Source: Magnetospirillum sp.
GTDB lineage: Bacteria > Pseudomonadota > Alphaproteobacteria > Rhodospirillales > Magnetospirillaceae
Assembly (NCBI GenBank): GCA_024707145.1
Contig: JANQAI010000005.1
Location: 1,178,001-1,242,000, forward strand
Length of the DNA: 64,000 nucleotides
Direction: 5' to 3'
The position numbers and the translations under genes are program-made. Below, piece after piece: positions 9,852-17,837 of this stretch (position 1 is its first letter; each line of letters opens with the position of its first letter). The notes under the pieces are model-generated. The model was given only the letters and a program-made list of their open reading frames with translations, ran no database searches and was not told where the DNA came from.

Positions 9852-10682
9852 ATGTTCTTCCGCCGGAAATCCCACCCTCCAAGCCCGCGGTTCCCCGCCC
9901 GAAGGCCCCGCGCGCCCTGGCCGTCGCCGGCCTGCCCGTGCCGCTGGAGTTGCGGGAAAGCGCCCGCGCCTGCCGGATGACCCTGCGGGTGGACGCCGGC
10001 CGCGGGCTGATCCAGGTGGTGATCCCGGTGGGCGTCCCGGAGGCCGAGGCGCTGCGCTTCGTCGGGCGGCACGACGGCTGGGTCCGGGCGCGGCTGGCCG
10101 CCCTGCCGCCGCAGCTTCCCTTCACCCACGGGGCGGTGGTGCCCTATCTGGGAATCGACCACGTCATCCGGCACGCCCCGGACCTGCGCGGGGCGACCCG
10201 GCGCGAGGACGGCGCGATCCTGGTCGGCGGCCGGGCGGGAGCATGTCGCCCGCCGGGTGCGCGACTTCCTGATGGCCGAGGCGCGGCGGGAGCTGGCCGA
10301 ACGGTCGCGCGCCAAGGCCGCGCTGATCGGCGCGCGGGTCGCCGCCGTCACCGTGCGCGACACCAAGAGCCGTTGGGGAAGCTGCTCGGCCACCGGGCGG
10401 CTCTCCTTCTCCTGGCGGCTGATCCTGACCCCGGAGTCCGTTCTGGATTACGTGGTGGGGCACGAGGTGGCGCATCTGCGCGAGATGAACCACTCCCAGC
10501 GCTTCTGGACGCTGTGCGCCCAGCTGACCGGCGACGTGCGCACGCCCCGCCTCTGGCTGAAGGCCAACGGCGCGCGGCTGCTGCGCTACGGCGAGGGCGG
10601 CGGCGAGGGAGGCGGCGAGGGAGGCGGCGAAGGAGCGGAAATGGTTTCACCTGCAAATGACGGTCATGCCGAAACGCCGTGA
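9852..10682 (+). pseudogene. M48/YgjP-like zinc hydrolase (DUF45), frame broken twice
   Basis: The C-terminal half (from about 10240) contains the zinc motif GHEVAHLREMNHS, with HExxH and a third ligand His, preceded by TKSRWGSCSATGRLSFSW, the hallmark of YgjP/SprT-like metal-dependent hydrolases. The N-terminal half is in another frame: deleting one G at 10237-10239 joins GGRA to EHVARRVRDF. A second slip near 9870-9880 (one base missing) would join a start at 9852 (MFFRRKS) to KPAVPRPKAPRALAVAGL. Without that slip the only start is a GTG at 9938. The protein would be about 275 residues. The tail has GEGGGEGG repeats. The substrate is unknown. The gene precedes a Bcr/CflA exporter by 67 bp. 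Confidence 0.8.
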
Positions 10683-10749
10683 CGGGGCCACGCCGAGCCT
10701 CTGCTAGAGTGCGCCACCTCCACCCTCCCCCGACGACCCGACCCCGTCC

Positions 10750-11934
10750 ATGCCCCGTCCCGATTCCCTGACCGTCCGCGTGCTGCTGACGGCGCTCGTC
10801 GCCTTCGGCCCGCTGTCCACCGACCTCTACCTGCCCTCCCTGCCCACGCTGGTCACCGTGTTCGACACGGACATCGCCACGGTGCAGCTCACCCTGTCGG
10901 TCTTCCTCGCCGGCTTCGCGGTGTCGCAGCTCGTCTACGGGCCGGTGTCGGACCGGTTCGGACGGCGGCCCGCCCTGCTCGGCGGCATCTTCATCTATCT
11001 GGTGGCGAGTGCCGCCTGCGCGCTGACCGACGACATCGAGACGCTGATCGTCGCCCGCTTCTTCCAGGCGCTGGGCGCCTGCTGCGGCCCGGTGGTGGCG
11101 CGGGCGGTGGTGCGCGACGTCTTCGGGCGCGACCGGGCGGCCACCGTCCTGGCTTACATGGCGATGGCCATGACGCTGGCCCCGGCCGCCGGCCCCATCC
11201 TGGGCGGCGTCCTGACGGAGTGGTTCGGCTGGCGGAGCAACTTCCTGCTGCTGACCGGCTTCGCCGCCCTGATCCTGGCCGCCACCTGGGCCCTGATGGG
11301 CGAGACCAACGCCAACCGCGACGAGACGGCGCTCCAGCCCGGCCGGCTGGTCGCCAACTACGCGCTGCTGCTGCGCGACCGCGGCTTCGTCGGGCAGATG
11401 CTGACGGTGGCCTTCGCCTACAGCGGCATCTTCGCTTTCATTTCCGGGTCCAGCTTCGTGCTGATCGGGCGGCTGCACCTGACGCCCGCGCAGTTCGGGG
11501 CGAGCTTCGGCGCGGTGGTGCTGGGCTACGCGGTGGGTTCCTTCCTGGCCGGGCGGCTGAGCGCGCGGCTGGGCGGGCCGCGGATGATCCGCACCGGCAC
11601 GGCGGTCTCGCTGGCCGGCGGGCTGCTGGGGGTGGGGCTGGCCCTGGCCGGGGTGCTGCATCTGGCGGCGGTGGTCGCCCCGGTCTTCCTCTTCATGCTG
11701 GGGGCCGGGCTGACCCTGCCCAACGCCATGGCCGGGGCGGTCGGTCCCTACCCGATGATGGCCGGGCTGGCCTCCTCCCTGGTCGGCTTCGTGCAGATGA
11801 CCGTGGCGGCGCTGATCGGGGTGGTGCTCGGGCACACCCACGCGGACAGCCAGCTTCCCATGATGACGGCCATCGGGCTGGTCGCGCTGGGCGGCGCGCT
11901 GGCGCATCGGCTTCTGGTCAGTCCTCGGACTTGA
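10750..11934 (+). CDS. Bcr/CflA family multidrug efflux MFS transporter
   Basis: This 394-residue inner-membrane protein has 12 predicted hydrophobic segments and the signatures of drug:H+ antiporter subfamily 1. The N-terminus carries LSTDLYLPSLPTL (motif D1 region), followed by GPVSDRFGRRPALL (motif A between helices 2 and 3) and APAAGPILGGVL (motif C). The family exports bicyclomycin, sulfonamides, chloramphenicol, cysteine or other small compounds; which applies here cannot be told. The 3' end overlaps the likely end of the convergent mgtC gene by about 17 bp. There is no adjacent regulator. Confidence 0.9.
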   Translation: MPRPDSLTVRVLLTALVAFGPLSTDLYLPSLPTLVTVFDTDIATVQLTLSVFLAGFAVSQLVYGPVSDRFGRRPALLGGIFIYLVASAACALTDDIETLIVARFFQALGACCGPVVARAVVRDVFGRDRAATVLAYMAMAMTLAPAAGPILGGVLTEWFGWRSNFLLLTGFAALILAATWALMGETNANRDETALQPGRLVANYALLLRDRGFVGQMLTVAFAYSGIFAFISGSSFVLIGRLHLTPAQFGASFGAVVLGYAVGSFLAGRLSARLGGPRMIRTGTAVSLAGGLLGVGLALAGVLHLAAVVAPVFLFMLGAGLTLPNAMAGAVGPYPMMAGLASSLVGFVQMTVAALIGVVLGHTHADSQLPMMTAIGLVALGGALAHRLLVSPRT

Positions 11935-12393
11935 CGGAGTCCGAATCCAGCGCAGGGCGTAGGAGAAGACGATGGTGACGGCGAGGCAGAGCGCCAGCGC
12001 CATGCCCGCCAGCAGGTAGAAGCCGGCCCCGCAGGCGATGCCCAGAGCGCCGGCCATCCAGATCAGCGCCGCGGTGGTCGCCCCGCGCACCGTGGCCCCG
12101 GCGCGGAACATCACCCCGGCGCTGATGAAGCCGATGGCCTGGGCGATGCCCTGGATGACGCGGGTCGGGTCCATGTCGCCTCCGCCCCCGCCGCCCTTTC
12201 CGGCCATGCCCCAGTAGAGTTCCAGCGCAACCAGGGTCGTCACCGCCGCGCTGATGGCCACCAACGTGTGGGTGCGCAGCCCCGCCGCCTTGCCCCGGAT
12301 CTCGCGGTCGAGTCCCAGCGCCGCCCCGCAAACCGCCGCCGCGGTCAGCCGGGCCGCCATGTCCCAGACCGGAATGGCCGTACTCAAGTCCAT
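11918..12393 (-). CDS. mgtC: MgtC/SapB family membrane protein (3' end probably frame-shifted)
   Basis: The start at 12393 has GGGAGGAAT six bases upstream. The protein begins MDLSTAIPVWDMAARLTAAAVC, has the MgtC hallmark GLDREIRGKAAGLRTHTLV (residues about 26-44), and then four further hydrophobic helices (QGIAQAIGFISAGVMF, GATTAALIWMAGALGI). As given, the frame runs on for hundreds of codons antisense to the exporter gene. One missing base near 11945-11960 would instead end it at a TGA at 11918, giving 158 residues, a normal size. MgtC proteins aid growth at low magnesium, and some act on F-type ATPase. No Mg riboswitch is evident in the short upstream region. Confidence 0.85.
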
Positions 12394-12614
12394 GTTATTC
12401 CTCCCTATTTTTACCTTTGCGTAACGCTTGCTACTTTTTTGCGCCCGGTCGCATTTTTCACTTTAAAAGGCGGCCGGTTCGATCTATGTAACCGCAACTC
12501 GCAAGCGCACGTGCCGCTGGCCCGCCCCTCGTCCTTTTCGAGATGTGGTTATGCAACGACGTAACGCGTGATCCCCGACCGTCCCTTAAGCAAGGCGGCG
12601 TCTTGGAGGTTACG

Positions 12615-12737
12615 ATGGTTCATGTTGTTGTGGGTGGGCGCCGGCTCACCCGTCTCCGACTCTTTCCGGTTCTGTCCAGTTCGGCTCTTCCCCGCAAGGC
12701 GACGCGGCAGTCCAGTATGGGCGGCCTGAACGCCTGA
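12615..12737 (+). CDS. Candidate leader peptide, 40 aa, upstream of ornithine decarboxylase
   Basis: The ATG at 12615 follows TTGGAGGTTACG, one of the best ribosome sites in the window, with six bases between GGAGG and ATG. The peptide begins MVHVVVGGRRLTRLRLFPVL, has seven arginines in all with four in residues 9-15, and ends MGGLNA before TGA at 12735. It has no signal peptide or membrane helix. The Arg codons of GRRLTRLR coincide with a stem-loop, and the ORF stops about 100 bases before the decarboxylase. In E. coli a different arginine-containing leader peptide, SpeFL, traps ornithine in the ribosome and controls speF; the layout here is comparable. The function is an inference. Confidence 0.55.
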   Translation: MVHVVVGGRRLTRLRLFPVLSSSALPRKATRQSSMGGLNA

Positions 12738-12761
12738 CCGTCTTTTCTTTCTGACCGGTCA

Positions 12762-12792
12762 GCAGCGTTCGGCCGCTCCGCCCCTGCTTTTT
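12762..12792 (+). terminator. Possible attenuator/terminator in the decarboxylase leader
   Basis: GCAG...CTGC arms with an inner AGCG-TTCGGC-CGCT hairpin are followed by five T residues at 12788-12792. The stem is short and imperfect, so this is a weak call. Its place between the leader ORF stop and the decarboxylase start suits an attenuator. Confidence 0.35.
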
Positions 12793-12835
12793 CACAATTT
12801 GTCCGACACCTTCATCTTGCGTCCGGGAGACTGAG

Positions 12836-13972
12836 ATGACCGAAAAGATTGCGCGCTTTTTCGAAGAGCAGCGTCCGCAGACCCCGTGCCTCGTCGTCGA
12901 TCTGGACGTCGTGGAAGCGAACTACCACGACCTGGAGGAAGCGCTCCCGGACGCCAAGATCTTCTACGCCGTGAAGGCCAATCCGGCGCCGGAGATCCTC
13001 GGCCTGCTGACCCGTCTGGGCTCGGCCTTCGACACCGCCAGCGTCCCGGAAATCCAGATGGTTCTGGCCGCCGGCTGCGCGCCGGAGCGGATCTCCTACG
13101 GCAACACCATCAAGAAGGAAGCGGACATCCGCCGCGCCTTCGAGCTGGGCGTGCGCCTGTTCGCCTTCGACAGCGAGGCGGAGCTTGAGAAGATCGCCCG
13201 CGCCGCCCCCGGCGCCCGCGTCTTCTGCCGCATCCTGACCTCCGGCGAGGGCGCCGAGTGGCCGCTGTCGCGCAAGTTCGGCTGCGACCTCGCCATGGCG
13301 CGGGAGCTGCTGCTCAAGGCCAAGGGCATGAACGTCGTTCCCTACGGCGTGTCCTTCCACGTCGGCTCGCAGCAGAAGGACCTGATGCAGTGGGACCACG
13401 CCATCTTCCAGGTGGCGCAGCTGTTCCGCGAGCTTGAGGTGCTGGGCGTCGATCTCGGCATGATCAACCTGGGCGGCGGCTTCCCGACCCGCTACCGCAC
13501 CGACGTGCCTGAGACCACCGCCTACGGCCAGGCCATCTTCGAGTCCCTGCGCACCCACTTCGGCAACCGCCTGCCGGAAGCCATCGTGGAGCCGGGCCGC
13601 AGCATGGTCGGCAACGCCGGCATCATCGAGAGCGAGGTCGTCCTCGTCTCCCGCAAGTCGGCCAACGACGTGAAGCGCTGGGTCTATCTGGACATCGGCA
13701 AGTTCAGCGGTCTCGCCGAGACGATGGACGAGGCGATCCAGTACCCGATCCAGGTGATGGGGGACGACGGCGAGGGCGACACGGAAGCGGTCGTGCTGGC
13801 CGGCCCGACCTGCGACAGCGCCGACGTGCTCTACGAGCGCGCCGAGTACAAGCTGCCGATGGACCTGAAGGCCGGCGACCGCGTGCGCATCCACGCCACG
13901 GGGGCCTACACGACGACCTACTCGGCGGTCTGCTTCAACGGCTTCGCCCCGCTCCAGCAGATCTGCATCTGA
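12836..13972 (+). CDS. Ornithine decarboxylase, PLP-dependent fold III (eukaryotic-like)
   Basis: The 378-residue enzyme belongs to the alanine-racemase-fold decarboxylases. The PLP lysine is Lys47 in FYAVKANP. HVGSQ, LGGGFP and EPGRSMVG bind the cofactor, and the catalytic cysteine lies in GPTCDSADVLYE. The tail TGAYTTTYSAVCFNGF is typical of ornithine rather than diaminopimelate or arginine decarboxylases. It makes putrescine from ornithine in the cytoplasm. The start at 12836 has GGGAGA upstream. A strong terminator follows directly, so it is monocistronic. The long leader suggests control by polyamine or ornithine/arginine supply. Some relatives also act on lysine. Confidence 0.93.
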   Translation: MTEKIARFFEEQRPQTPCLVVDLDVVEANYHDLEEALPDAKIFYAVKANPAPEILGLLTRLGSAFDTASVPEIQMVLAAGCAPERISYGNTIKKEADIRRAFELGVRLFAFDSEAELEKIARAAPGARVFCRILTSGEGAEWPLSRKFGCDLAMARELLLKAKGMNVVPYGVSFHVGSQQKDLMQWDHAIFQVAQLFRELEVLGVDLGMINLGGGFPTRYRTDVPETTAYGQAIFESLRTHFGNRLPEAIVEPGRSMVGNAGIIESEVVLVSRKSANDVKRWVYLDIGKFSGLAETMDEAIQYPIQVMGDDGEGDTEAVVLAGPTCDSADVLYERAEYKLPMDLKAGDRVRIHATGAYTTTYSAVCFNGFAPLQQICI

Positions 13973-13994
13973 TCGGACGGCGCTTCGGCCAAGC

Positions 13995-14034
13995 AAAGGC
14001 CCCTCTTCCTTCGGGAGGAGGGGCCTTTTCTTTT
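13995..14034 (+). terminator. Intrinsic terminator of ornithine decarboxylase
   Basis: AAAGGCCCCTC and GAGGGGCCTTTT form a long GC-rich stem around a TTCG-containing loop, followed by TTTTCTTTT. It lies 23 bases after the stop codon. Confidence 0.9.
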
Positions 14035-14066
14035 GGCCGCTTGCGGGAATGCCGGGACCCGGATGC

Positions 14067-14105
14067 GAAAAGGGCCGCTCCCCTTAGACAGGAGCGGCCC
14101 TTTTC
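14067..14105. terminator. Bidirectional terminator downstream of the DUF1127 gene
   Basis: GAAAAGGGCCGCTCC and GGAGCGGCCCTTTTC are perfectly complementary (15 bp) around a nine-base loop. T runs on either strand allow use in both directions. It lies 31 bases beyond the stop of the DUF1127 gene and 60 bp after the decarboxylase terminator. Confidence 0.85.
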
Positions 14106-14136
14106 CTTGCGGTCTCCCGCAGCCGTGACGGCGGCA

Positions 14137-14355
14137 TCAAGCCTTCCAGAACGGCTTGCTGATCTCGCCTTCGACGTCGATCTGGGAGATGCCGATGTCG
14201 TGCAGCATCCGGTCGTCCAGCCGAGCCAGCTCGCGGCGGGTGATGGTGCGCTGCCGCCACAGGGCGAACGTGTCCAGAACGCTGTCCAGCACATACGCCA
14301 CCGGAGCAGGGCGCAGGGTACGGCCGGCGGGGGCCGTGCGCAGAGCGATTGCCAT
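14137..14355 (-). CDS. DUF1127 domain protein, 72 aa
   Basis: The C-terminal half, FALWRQRTITRRELARLDDRMLHDIGIS, is the DUF1127 (YjiS-like) motif. Small arginine-rich proteins of this family in alphaproteobacteria have been linked to RNA turnover and phosphate or carbon metabolism. The start at 14355 is preferred because AGGA lies eight bases upstream; an ATG three codons earlier (14364) is possible. The C-terminus, VEGEISKPFWKA, is also typical. It is a single-gene unit with its own terminator. Length is at the long end for the family. Confidence 0.88.
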   Translation of the reverse strand: MAIALRTAPAGRTLRPAPVAYVLDSVLDTFALWRQRTITRRELARLDDRMLHDIGISQIDVEGEISKPFWKA

Positions 14356-14666
14356 GGTGGTCATCCTATCTTTGAAGGTCCCGAGGGGGCCTGCCGGAAG
14401 TGGCCGCCGCGCCCTCGCTTTGTGAGAAAGAATATTGCTCATCCCGCGCAAACCCGCCACCGCCATGTGGGTATGCGAGCCGTGAGCTTTCTCGATAGCT
14501 GTCGTAGGAATATCACCGATGCAAGAATAATGGACGAATGCACAGCTTTTGGGCGCCACAAATTGTGCAGTTCACCAACAAACCGAGTTTGAAACGGAGC
14601 GCTGGACAGGCGCCGCGGCGCGTCCTACCTCTGATGCCGACCGTCGTCCGACACCGAGTTCTTCCC
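14356..14666. other. Divergent intergenic region, DUF1127 / HAD phosphatase
   Basis: This 311-bp region is A+T richer than its surroundings (14430-14600) and should hold both divergent promoters. TGCACA and TGTGCA face each other across 19 bases near 14538-14570. I see no other gene or clear sigma-70 boxes. Confidence 0.4.
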
Positions 14667-15353
14667 ATGATCGACACCATCGCCTTCGACGGCGACGACA
14701 CGCTGTGGCACAACGAGTCCCTGTTCTCGATGACGCAGGACCGCTTCCGCGCGCTGCTCGCCAACCATTTGGCCGATCCGGCGGACATCGACCGGCGGCT
14801 GCTGCAGGCCGAGCGCGAGAACCTCCGCGTCTACGGCTACGGCATCAAGGGCTTCGTCCTGTCGATGATCGAGACGGCGGTGGACCTGACCGACGGGCGC
14901 ATCGGCGGGCGGGACATCCAGAGCCTCGTCGAGTTCGGCAAGGCGATGCTGGAACACCCGGTCGATCTGCTGGACGGGGTGCAGGAGGTGGTGGAGGGGC
15001 TGGCCGGGCGCTACCGGCTGCTGCTCGTCACCAAGGGCGACCTGTTCGACCAGGAAAGCAAGATCGCCCGCTCCGGCCTCGCCGGGCGCTTCGACGCCAT
15101 CGAGATCGTCAGCGAGAAGGACCCGGCCACCTACCGCCGCCTGCTCGACCGGCACGGGGTGGACCCGGCGCGTTTCGTCATGGTGGGCAACTCCGTGCGG
15201 TCGGACATCCTCCCGGTGCTGGCCGTCGGCGGCCACGCCGTCCATGTGCCCTATCACGTCACCTGGGCGCACGAGGTGGCCGAGCCGCCCACCGAGAACT
15301 ACCGCCGCATCGACAGCCTGCACGGCCTGCCGCCGCTGCTCGCCGCCTGGTGA
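14667..15353 (+). CDS. HAD superfamily hydrolase (phosphatase)
   Basis: The 228-residue protein begins MIDTIAFDGDDTLWHNES. Motif I is DGDDT, which replaces the usual DxDGT but keeps both aspartates. Motif II is LLLVTKGD, the lysine of motif III is in IEIVSEKDPATYRRLL, and motif IV is MVGNSVRSDILPVL. The helical cap of subclass I lies between residues 20 and 95. The substrate is unknown; such enzymes remove phosphate from small metabolites in the cytoplasm. The ribosome site is weak; an in-frame ATG at 14634 is an alternative start. A cupin gene follows after 27 bp and is probably co-transcribed. Confidence 0.85.
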   Translation: MIDTIAFDGDDTLWHNESLFSMTQDRFRALLANHLADPADIDRRLLQAERENLRVYGYGIKGFVLSMIETAVDLTDGRIGGRDIQSLVEFGKAMLEHPVDLLDGVQEVVEGLAGRYRLLLVTKGDLFDQESKIARSGLAGRFDAIEIVSEKDPATYRRLLDRHGVDPARFVMVGNSVRSDILPVLAVGGHAVHVPYHVTWAHEVAEPPTENYRRIDSLHGLPPLLAAW

Positions 15354-15380
15354 AGGGAACGTGGTGAAAGGGAGACCCCG

Positions 15381-15737
15381 ATGAGCTTCGCCCTGCTGAC
15401 CGACCCCGCCCGCCCCGCCGTGGAGCCCGAGACCGGCGGCCCGGCCGCCGACCGCGTCCTGTCCGGCGCCCCGGTCTTCACCACCTGGAACGAGTACGAA
15501 TCGGCGGACGGCAAGCGCTTCGCCGGCGTCTGGCGTTCCACCCCCGGCTCCTGGCGGATCGTCTACGACGAGTGGGAGTATTGCGAGATCCTGGAGGGCC
15601 GAAGCGCCATCAGCCACGCCGACGGGCGCCGCTGGGTCGTCGGCCCGGGCGACCGCTTCACGCTGGAGCCGGGTTTCGACGGCGTGTGGGAGGTGCTGGA
15701 GACCACGACGAAACGCTACGTGGTCGTCCTCCCCTGA
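15381..15737 (+). CDS. Cupin-domain protein (DUF861 / RmlC-like)
   Basis: The 118-residue protein has a single small beta-barrel with IVYDEWEYCEILEGRSAISHADG and WVVGPGDRFTLEPGFDGVWEV, the pattern of the DUF861 cupin family related to ureidoglycolate-type proteins. AAAGGGAG lies upstream of the ATG. Only some of the classical cupin metal ligands are present, so catalytic activity is uncertain. It follows the HAD phosphatase closely. Role unknown. Confidence 0.85.
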   Translation: MSFALLTDPARPAVEPETGGPAADRVLSGAPVFTTWNEYESADGKRFAGVWRSTPGSWRIVYDEWEYCEILEGRSAISHADGRRWVVGPGDRFTLEPGFDGVWEVLETTTKRYVVVLP

Positions 15738-15768
15738 GGAGCACGTCGCCTGCATTCGGCCATTTTAG

Positions 15769-15791
15769 CCCTCTCCCCTCTGGGGAGAGGG
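15769..15791. repeat. Palindromic repeat, same core as the ugpB-ugpA spacer
   Basis: CCCTCTCCCC-n3-GGGGAGAGGG is identical in its arms to the copy at 6148-6170. It sits between the convergent cupin gene and a hypothetical gene, so it may also act in transcription termination. Confidence 0.75.
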
Positions 15792-15804
15792 AACACCAAG
15801 CGCT

Positions 15805-16224
15805 TCAGCTTCGCTCCCCGAACAGGTGGACGGCGCCCAGGTCGGCGCGGTTCAGCACGACCACCGCCTTGCGCCCGATCTCCACGGCCAGCGCGCACAG
15901 CGCCATGATCGACAGCACCAGGACGACCCGCGCGACGTCGCGCGCCCAGGCGCGCCGCTTGCGCCGCCGGGCCGCCAGATGCGCGGCCAGCTTCTGCCGC
16001 AGGGCGCTGCCGCGCCGTCCGTAGCCGCCCGACCAGCCCCAGCCGCTCGCCACCGGCGGCGGATCGCCGGGGGCCGCGTCCGGGGCGGGCTTGGCGGGAA
16101 CGGGCAGTCCGGCGCCACCCGCGGGCGGCGACTCGGCGTCAGGAGTCTTGGCCGGGGTGGCGGTCGGGCTGGCGGTCGGGGTGGCGGTCGCGCCGGTCGG
16201 GTCGGTCGCGGTCACGGCGGTCAT
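15805..16224 (-). CDS. Hypothetical membrane-anchored protein, 139 aa
   Basis: I do not recognise a family. Residues 1-60 are a Pro/Thr/Ala-rich, probably disordered stretch (TATPTASPTATPAKTP). A strongly basic segment, AARRRKRRAW, precedes one membrane helix (VARVVLVLSIMALCALAVEI), followed by a short tail ending HLFGERS. By the positive-inside rule the N-terminus should be cytoplasmic. Ribosome site is weak. The gene converges with the cupin gene across a palindromic repeat. Confidence 0.55.
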   Translation of the reverse strand: MTAVTATDPTGATATPTASPTATPAKTPDAESPPAGGAGLPVPAKPAPDAAPGDPPPVASGWGWSGGYGRRGSALRQKLAAHLAARRRKRRAWARDVARVVLVLSIMALCALAVEIGRKAVVVLNRADLGAVHLFGERS

Positions 16225-16365
16225 CCTGCGGCGGAGGAACGGTCGATGGGCCGTTATCTACGCCCTTTTCACGAAAGCGCAACACGCCGCGCCCCGGCGC
16301 CCGGAAAGGCCACACGGAAAAAAAGCGGAGCCGCGACCGGATGCCGCGCCCCGCCTTCCGTCCCG

Positions 16366-16770
16366 TCAGCGCCGGCCGCGGGGATCGCGGCTCAGGCCCT
16401 TGGCCTCCAGCTCCGCCAGATATTCCGCCCACAGGCGGTCCTGGTCCTCGCCCAGCTCGTACAGCAGCTTCCAGGAATAGATGCCGCTGTCGTGCAGGTC
16501 GTCGAAGACGATCCGCAGGGCGTAATGGCCGATCGCCTCCAGGCTCATGATGCCGACATGGCGGCGGGCCGAGACGGTCTGCTTCTGGCCGGGGCCGTGG
16601 CCCTGCACCTCGGCGCTGGGGCTGTGGACGCGCAGGAACTCTGCCGGATAGGAGAAGGTCCGGCCGTTGTCGAAATCGACCTCCAGCCGCTTCTCCTCCT
16701 TCTTCAGCCGGACTTCCACCGGCCAATGCTTCGTGCCGAAGGCATCCGACGCGAATTGCTCGTCGGACAT
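16366..16770 (-). CDS. DUF971 (gamma-butyrobetaine hydroxylase-like N-terminal domain) protein
   Basis: The 134-residue protein has WPVEVRLKKEEKRLEVDFDNGRTFSYPAEFLRV followed by VSARRHVGIMSLEAIGHYALRIVFDD and GIYSWKLLYELG, the full DUF971 pattern. In other proteins this fold is the N-terminal domain of gamma-butyrobetaine hydroxylase and occurs near Mrp-type Fe-S proteins; stand-alone bacterial members are uncharacterised. The start codon shares one base with the stop of the upstream Trm112 gene (TGATG), which indicates translational coupling. Confidence 0.88.
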   Translation of the reverse strand: MSDEQFASDAFGTKHWPVEVRLKKEEKRLEVDFDNGRTFSYPAEFLRVHSPSAEVQGHGPGQKQTVSARRHVGIMSLEAIGHYALRIVFDDLHDSGIYSWKLLYELGEDQDRLWAEYLAELEAKGLSRDPRGRR

Positions 16771-17006
16771 CAGGCCGCCCCCGGCTTCCCGTCGAGGCTG
16801 CGGGCCTCGTCGATCAGCATGATCGGAATGCCGTCGCGGATCGGGTAGGCCAGCCCGGCGCGGTCGCTGATCAGCTCGGCGCGCTCGGCGTCATAGCGCA
16901 GCGGACCCTTGGTCAGCGGGCAGACGAGGATCTCCAGAAGCTTCGGATCGACGCGCGCCTGCGTCTTGCCGTCGGCGGGCGTATCGTCGTGGGGGTGGGC
17001 GCTCAT
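16770..17006 (-). CDS. Trm112 family protein (YcaR-like)
   Basis: The 78-residue protein contains [21 protein letters not shown] and [19 protein letters not shown], the core of Trm112/YcaR proteins. In eukaryotes Trm112 activates several methyltransferases; bacterial members are small proteins of unclear role. Only one cysteine of the zinc-binding pattern is left (CPLTKG), as in other proteobacterial members. It lies second in a minus-strand row: LON-like domain gene, Trm112, DUF971. Confidence 0.88.
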   Translation of the reverse strand: MSAHPHDDTPADGKTQARVDPKLLEILVCPLTKGPLRYDAERAELISDRAGLAYPIRDGIPIMLIDEARSLDGKPGAA

Positions 17007-17057
17007 GGATCGGGCCTCGCAGTCGGAGAGTGCAGTGTCGGTTGAAGGACGTGGTCG

Positions 17058-17747
17058 TCAGTGACGCAGCGCGCCGCCGCCGTCGCCCTCGTGGCCGTCG
17101 AGAATGGCCATCTCGACCAGGGCGATCAAGAGCTTCGCGCGCTCCGGCAGGTCCGGCGTCTCCAGAAGGGCCTGCTTTTCGCTGGCTGAGAAGGGGCAGA
17201 TCATGGCCAGCGAGGTGACCAGCCGTTCGTCCGGCGTCCCGTCGATGGCCTTCCAGTCGACCGACAGCCCCTGCATCCTGAAATAGCCCTTCAGCCCGGC
17301 CAGCAGACGCGCGCGATCCAGCCCGCAGCCGTCGGCCCCGCCGCGCTCCAGCGGGTCGATCAGGTCGCCGGAGAAGCGGTCCCAGTCCGCGGCGACGCGG
17401 CGGTAGCCGCGCTGGCCCTCCAGCTCCCGCATGATCGCGAAGCGGCTGACGCCGGTCAGGGTGATCAGGTAGCGGCCATCCTCCGTCTCGGCGAAGCTGG
17501 TGATCCGCCCGGCGCAGCCGGTGCCGTAGACCGCCGGCTCGCGCAGGCGGCAGGCGGGGTCGGTCGGCTGGACCATGCCGATCATGCGGTCGCCGGCCAG
17601 CGCGTCCTCGACCATCGCGAGGTAGCGCGGCTCGAAGATGTTCAGCGGCAGACGCCCGCGCGGCAGCAGCAGGACTCCCGCAAGCGGGAAGATCGGGAGC
17701 TGCCGCGGCAGGCGGTCCGTTGACGGGTCGATGGGGTTCCGGCTCAT
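17058..17747 (-). CDS. LON N-terminal (substrate-binding) domain protein
   Basis: This 229-residue protein consists of the Lon N-terminal domain alone: RQLPIFPLAGVLLLPRGRLPLNIFEPRYLAMVEDAL, then GTGCAGRITSFAETEDGRYLITLTGVSRF. No AAA or protease domain follows. Stand-alone members are widespread; the domain binds unfolded proteins in Lon, and a chaperone or adaptor role is often assumed but unproven. It lies between cnoX and the Trm112 gene on the same strand, which suits a protein quality-control setting. Confidence 0.88.
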   Translation of the reverse strand: MSRNPIDPSTDRLPRQLPIFPLAGVLLLPRGRLPLNIFEPRYLAMVEDALAGDRMIGMVQPTDPACRLREPAVYGTGCAGRITSFAETEDGRYLITLTGVSRFAIMRELEGQRGYRRVAADWDRFSGDLIDPLERGGADGCGLDRARLLAGLKGYFRMQGLSVDWKAIDGTPDERLVTSLAMICPFSASEKQALLETPDLPERAKLLIALVEMAILDGHEGDGGGALRH

Positions 17748-17837
17748 GCGACGAATATAGAACCCCCGGGCACGGCGAACAGAGCGATCACGAACGAAGC
17801 GGCCGCGAACGACAACGGCCCGCGGCCGCCCCCGTGA

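Larger units (their letters stand above)
12394..12835 (+). promoter_or_regulatory. Ornithine decarboxylase leader region, candidate speF-type regulatory leader
   Basis: This 442-bp region between mgtC and ornithine decarboxylase holds, in order: a possible promoter (TTGCGC, 17 bases, TTTAAA around 12440-12470); a strong ribosome site GGAGG at 12605-12609; a 40-codon ORF (12615-12737); a GGGTG/CACCC stem-loop inside it (12632-12651); a palindrome TGACCGGTCA (12752-12761); and a possible terminator (12762-12792). Rfam describes a speF leader RNA upstream of ornithine decarboxylase genes in alphaproteobacteria. Gene context and position agree, but I could not test the covariance model. Confidence 0.6.

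Noticed and set aside
10348..12393. A 681-residue MgtC with a long unique C-terminus
   Set aside because: Residues after about 145 are antisense to the exporter gene and look like shadow sequence. One missing base gives a normal 158-residue MgtC ending at 11918.
12543..12737. A 64-codon version of the decarboxylase leader ORF starting at 12543
   Set aside because: It has no ribosome site. The ATG at 12615 in the same frame has an excellent one.
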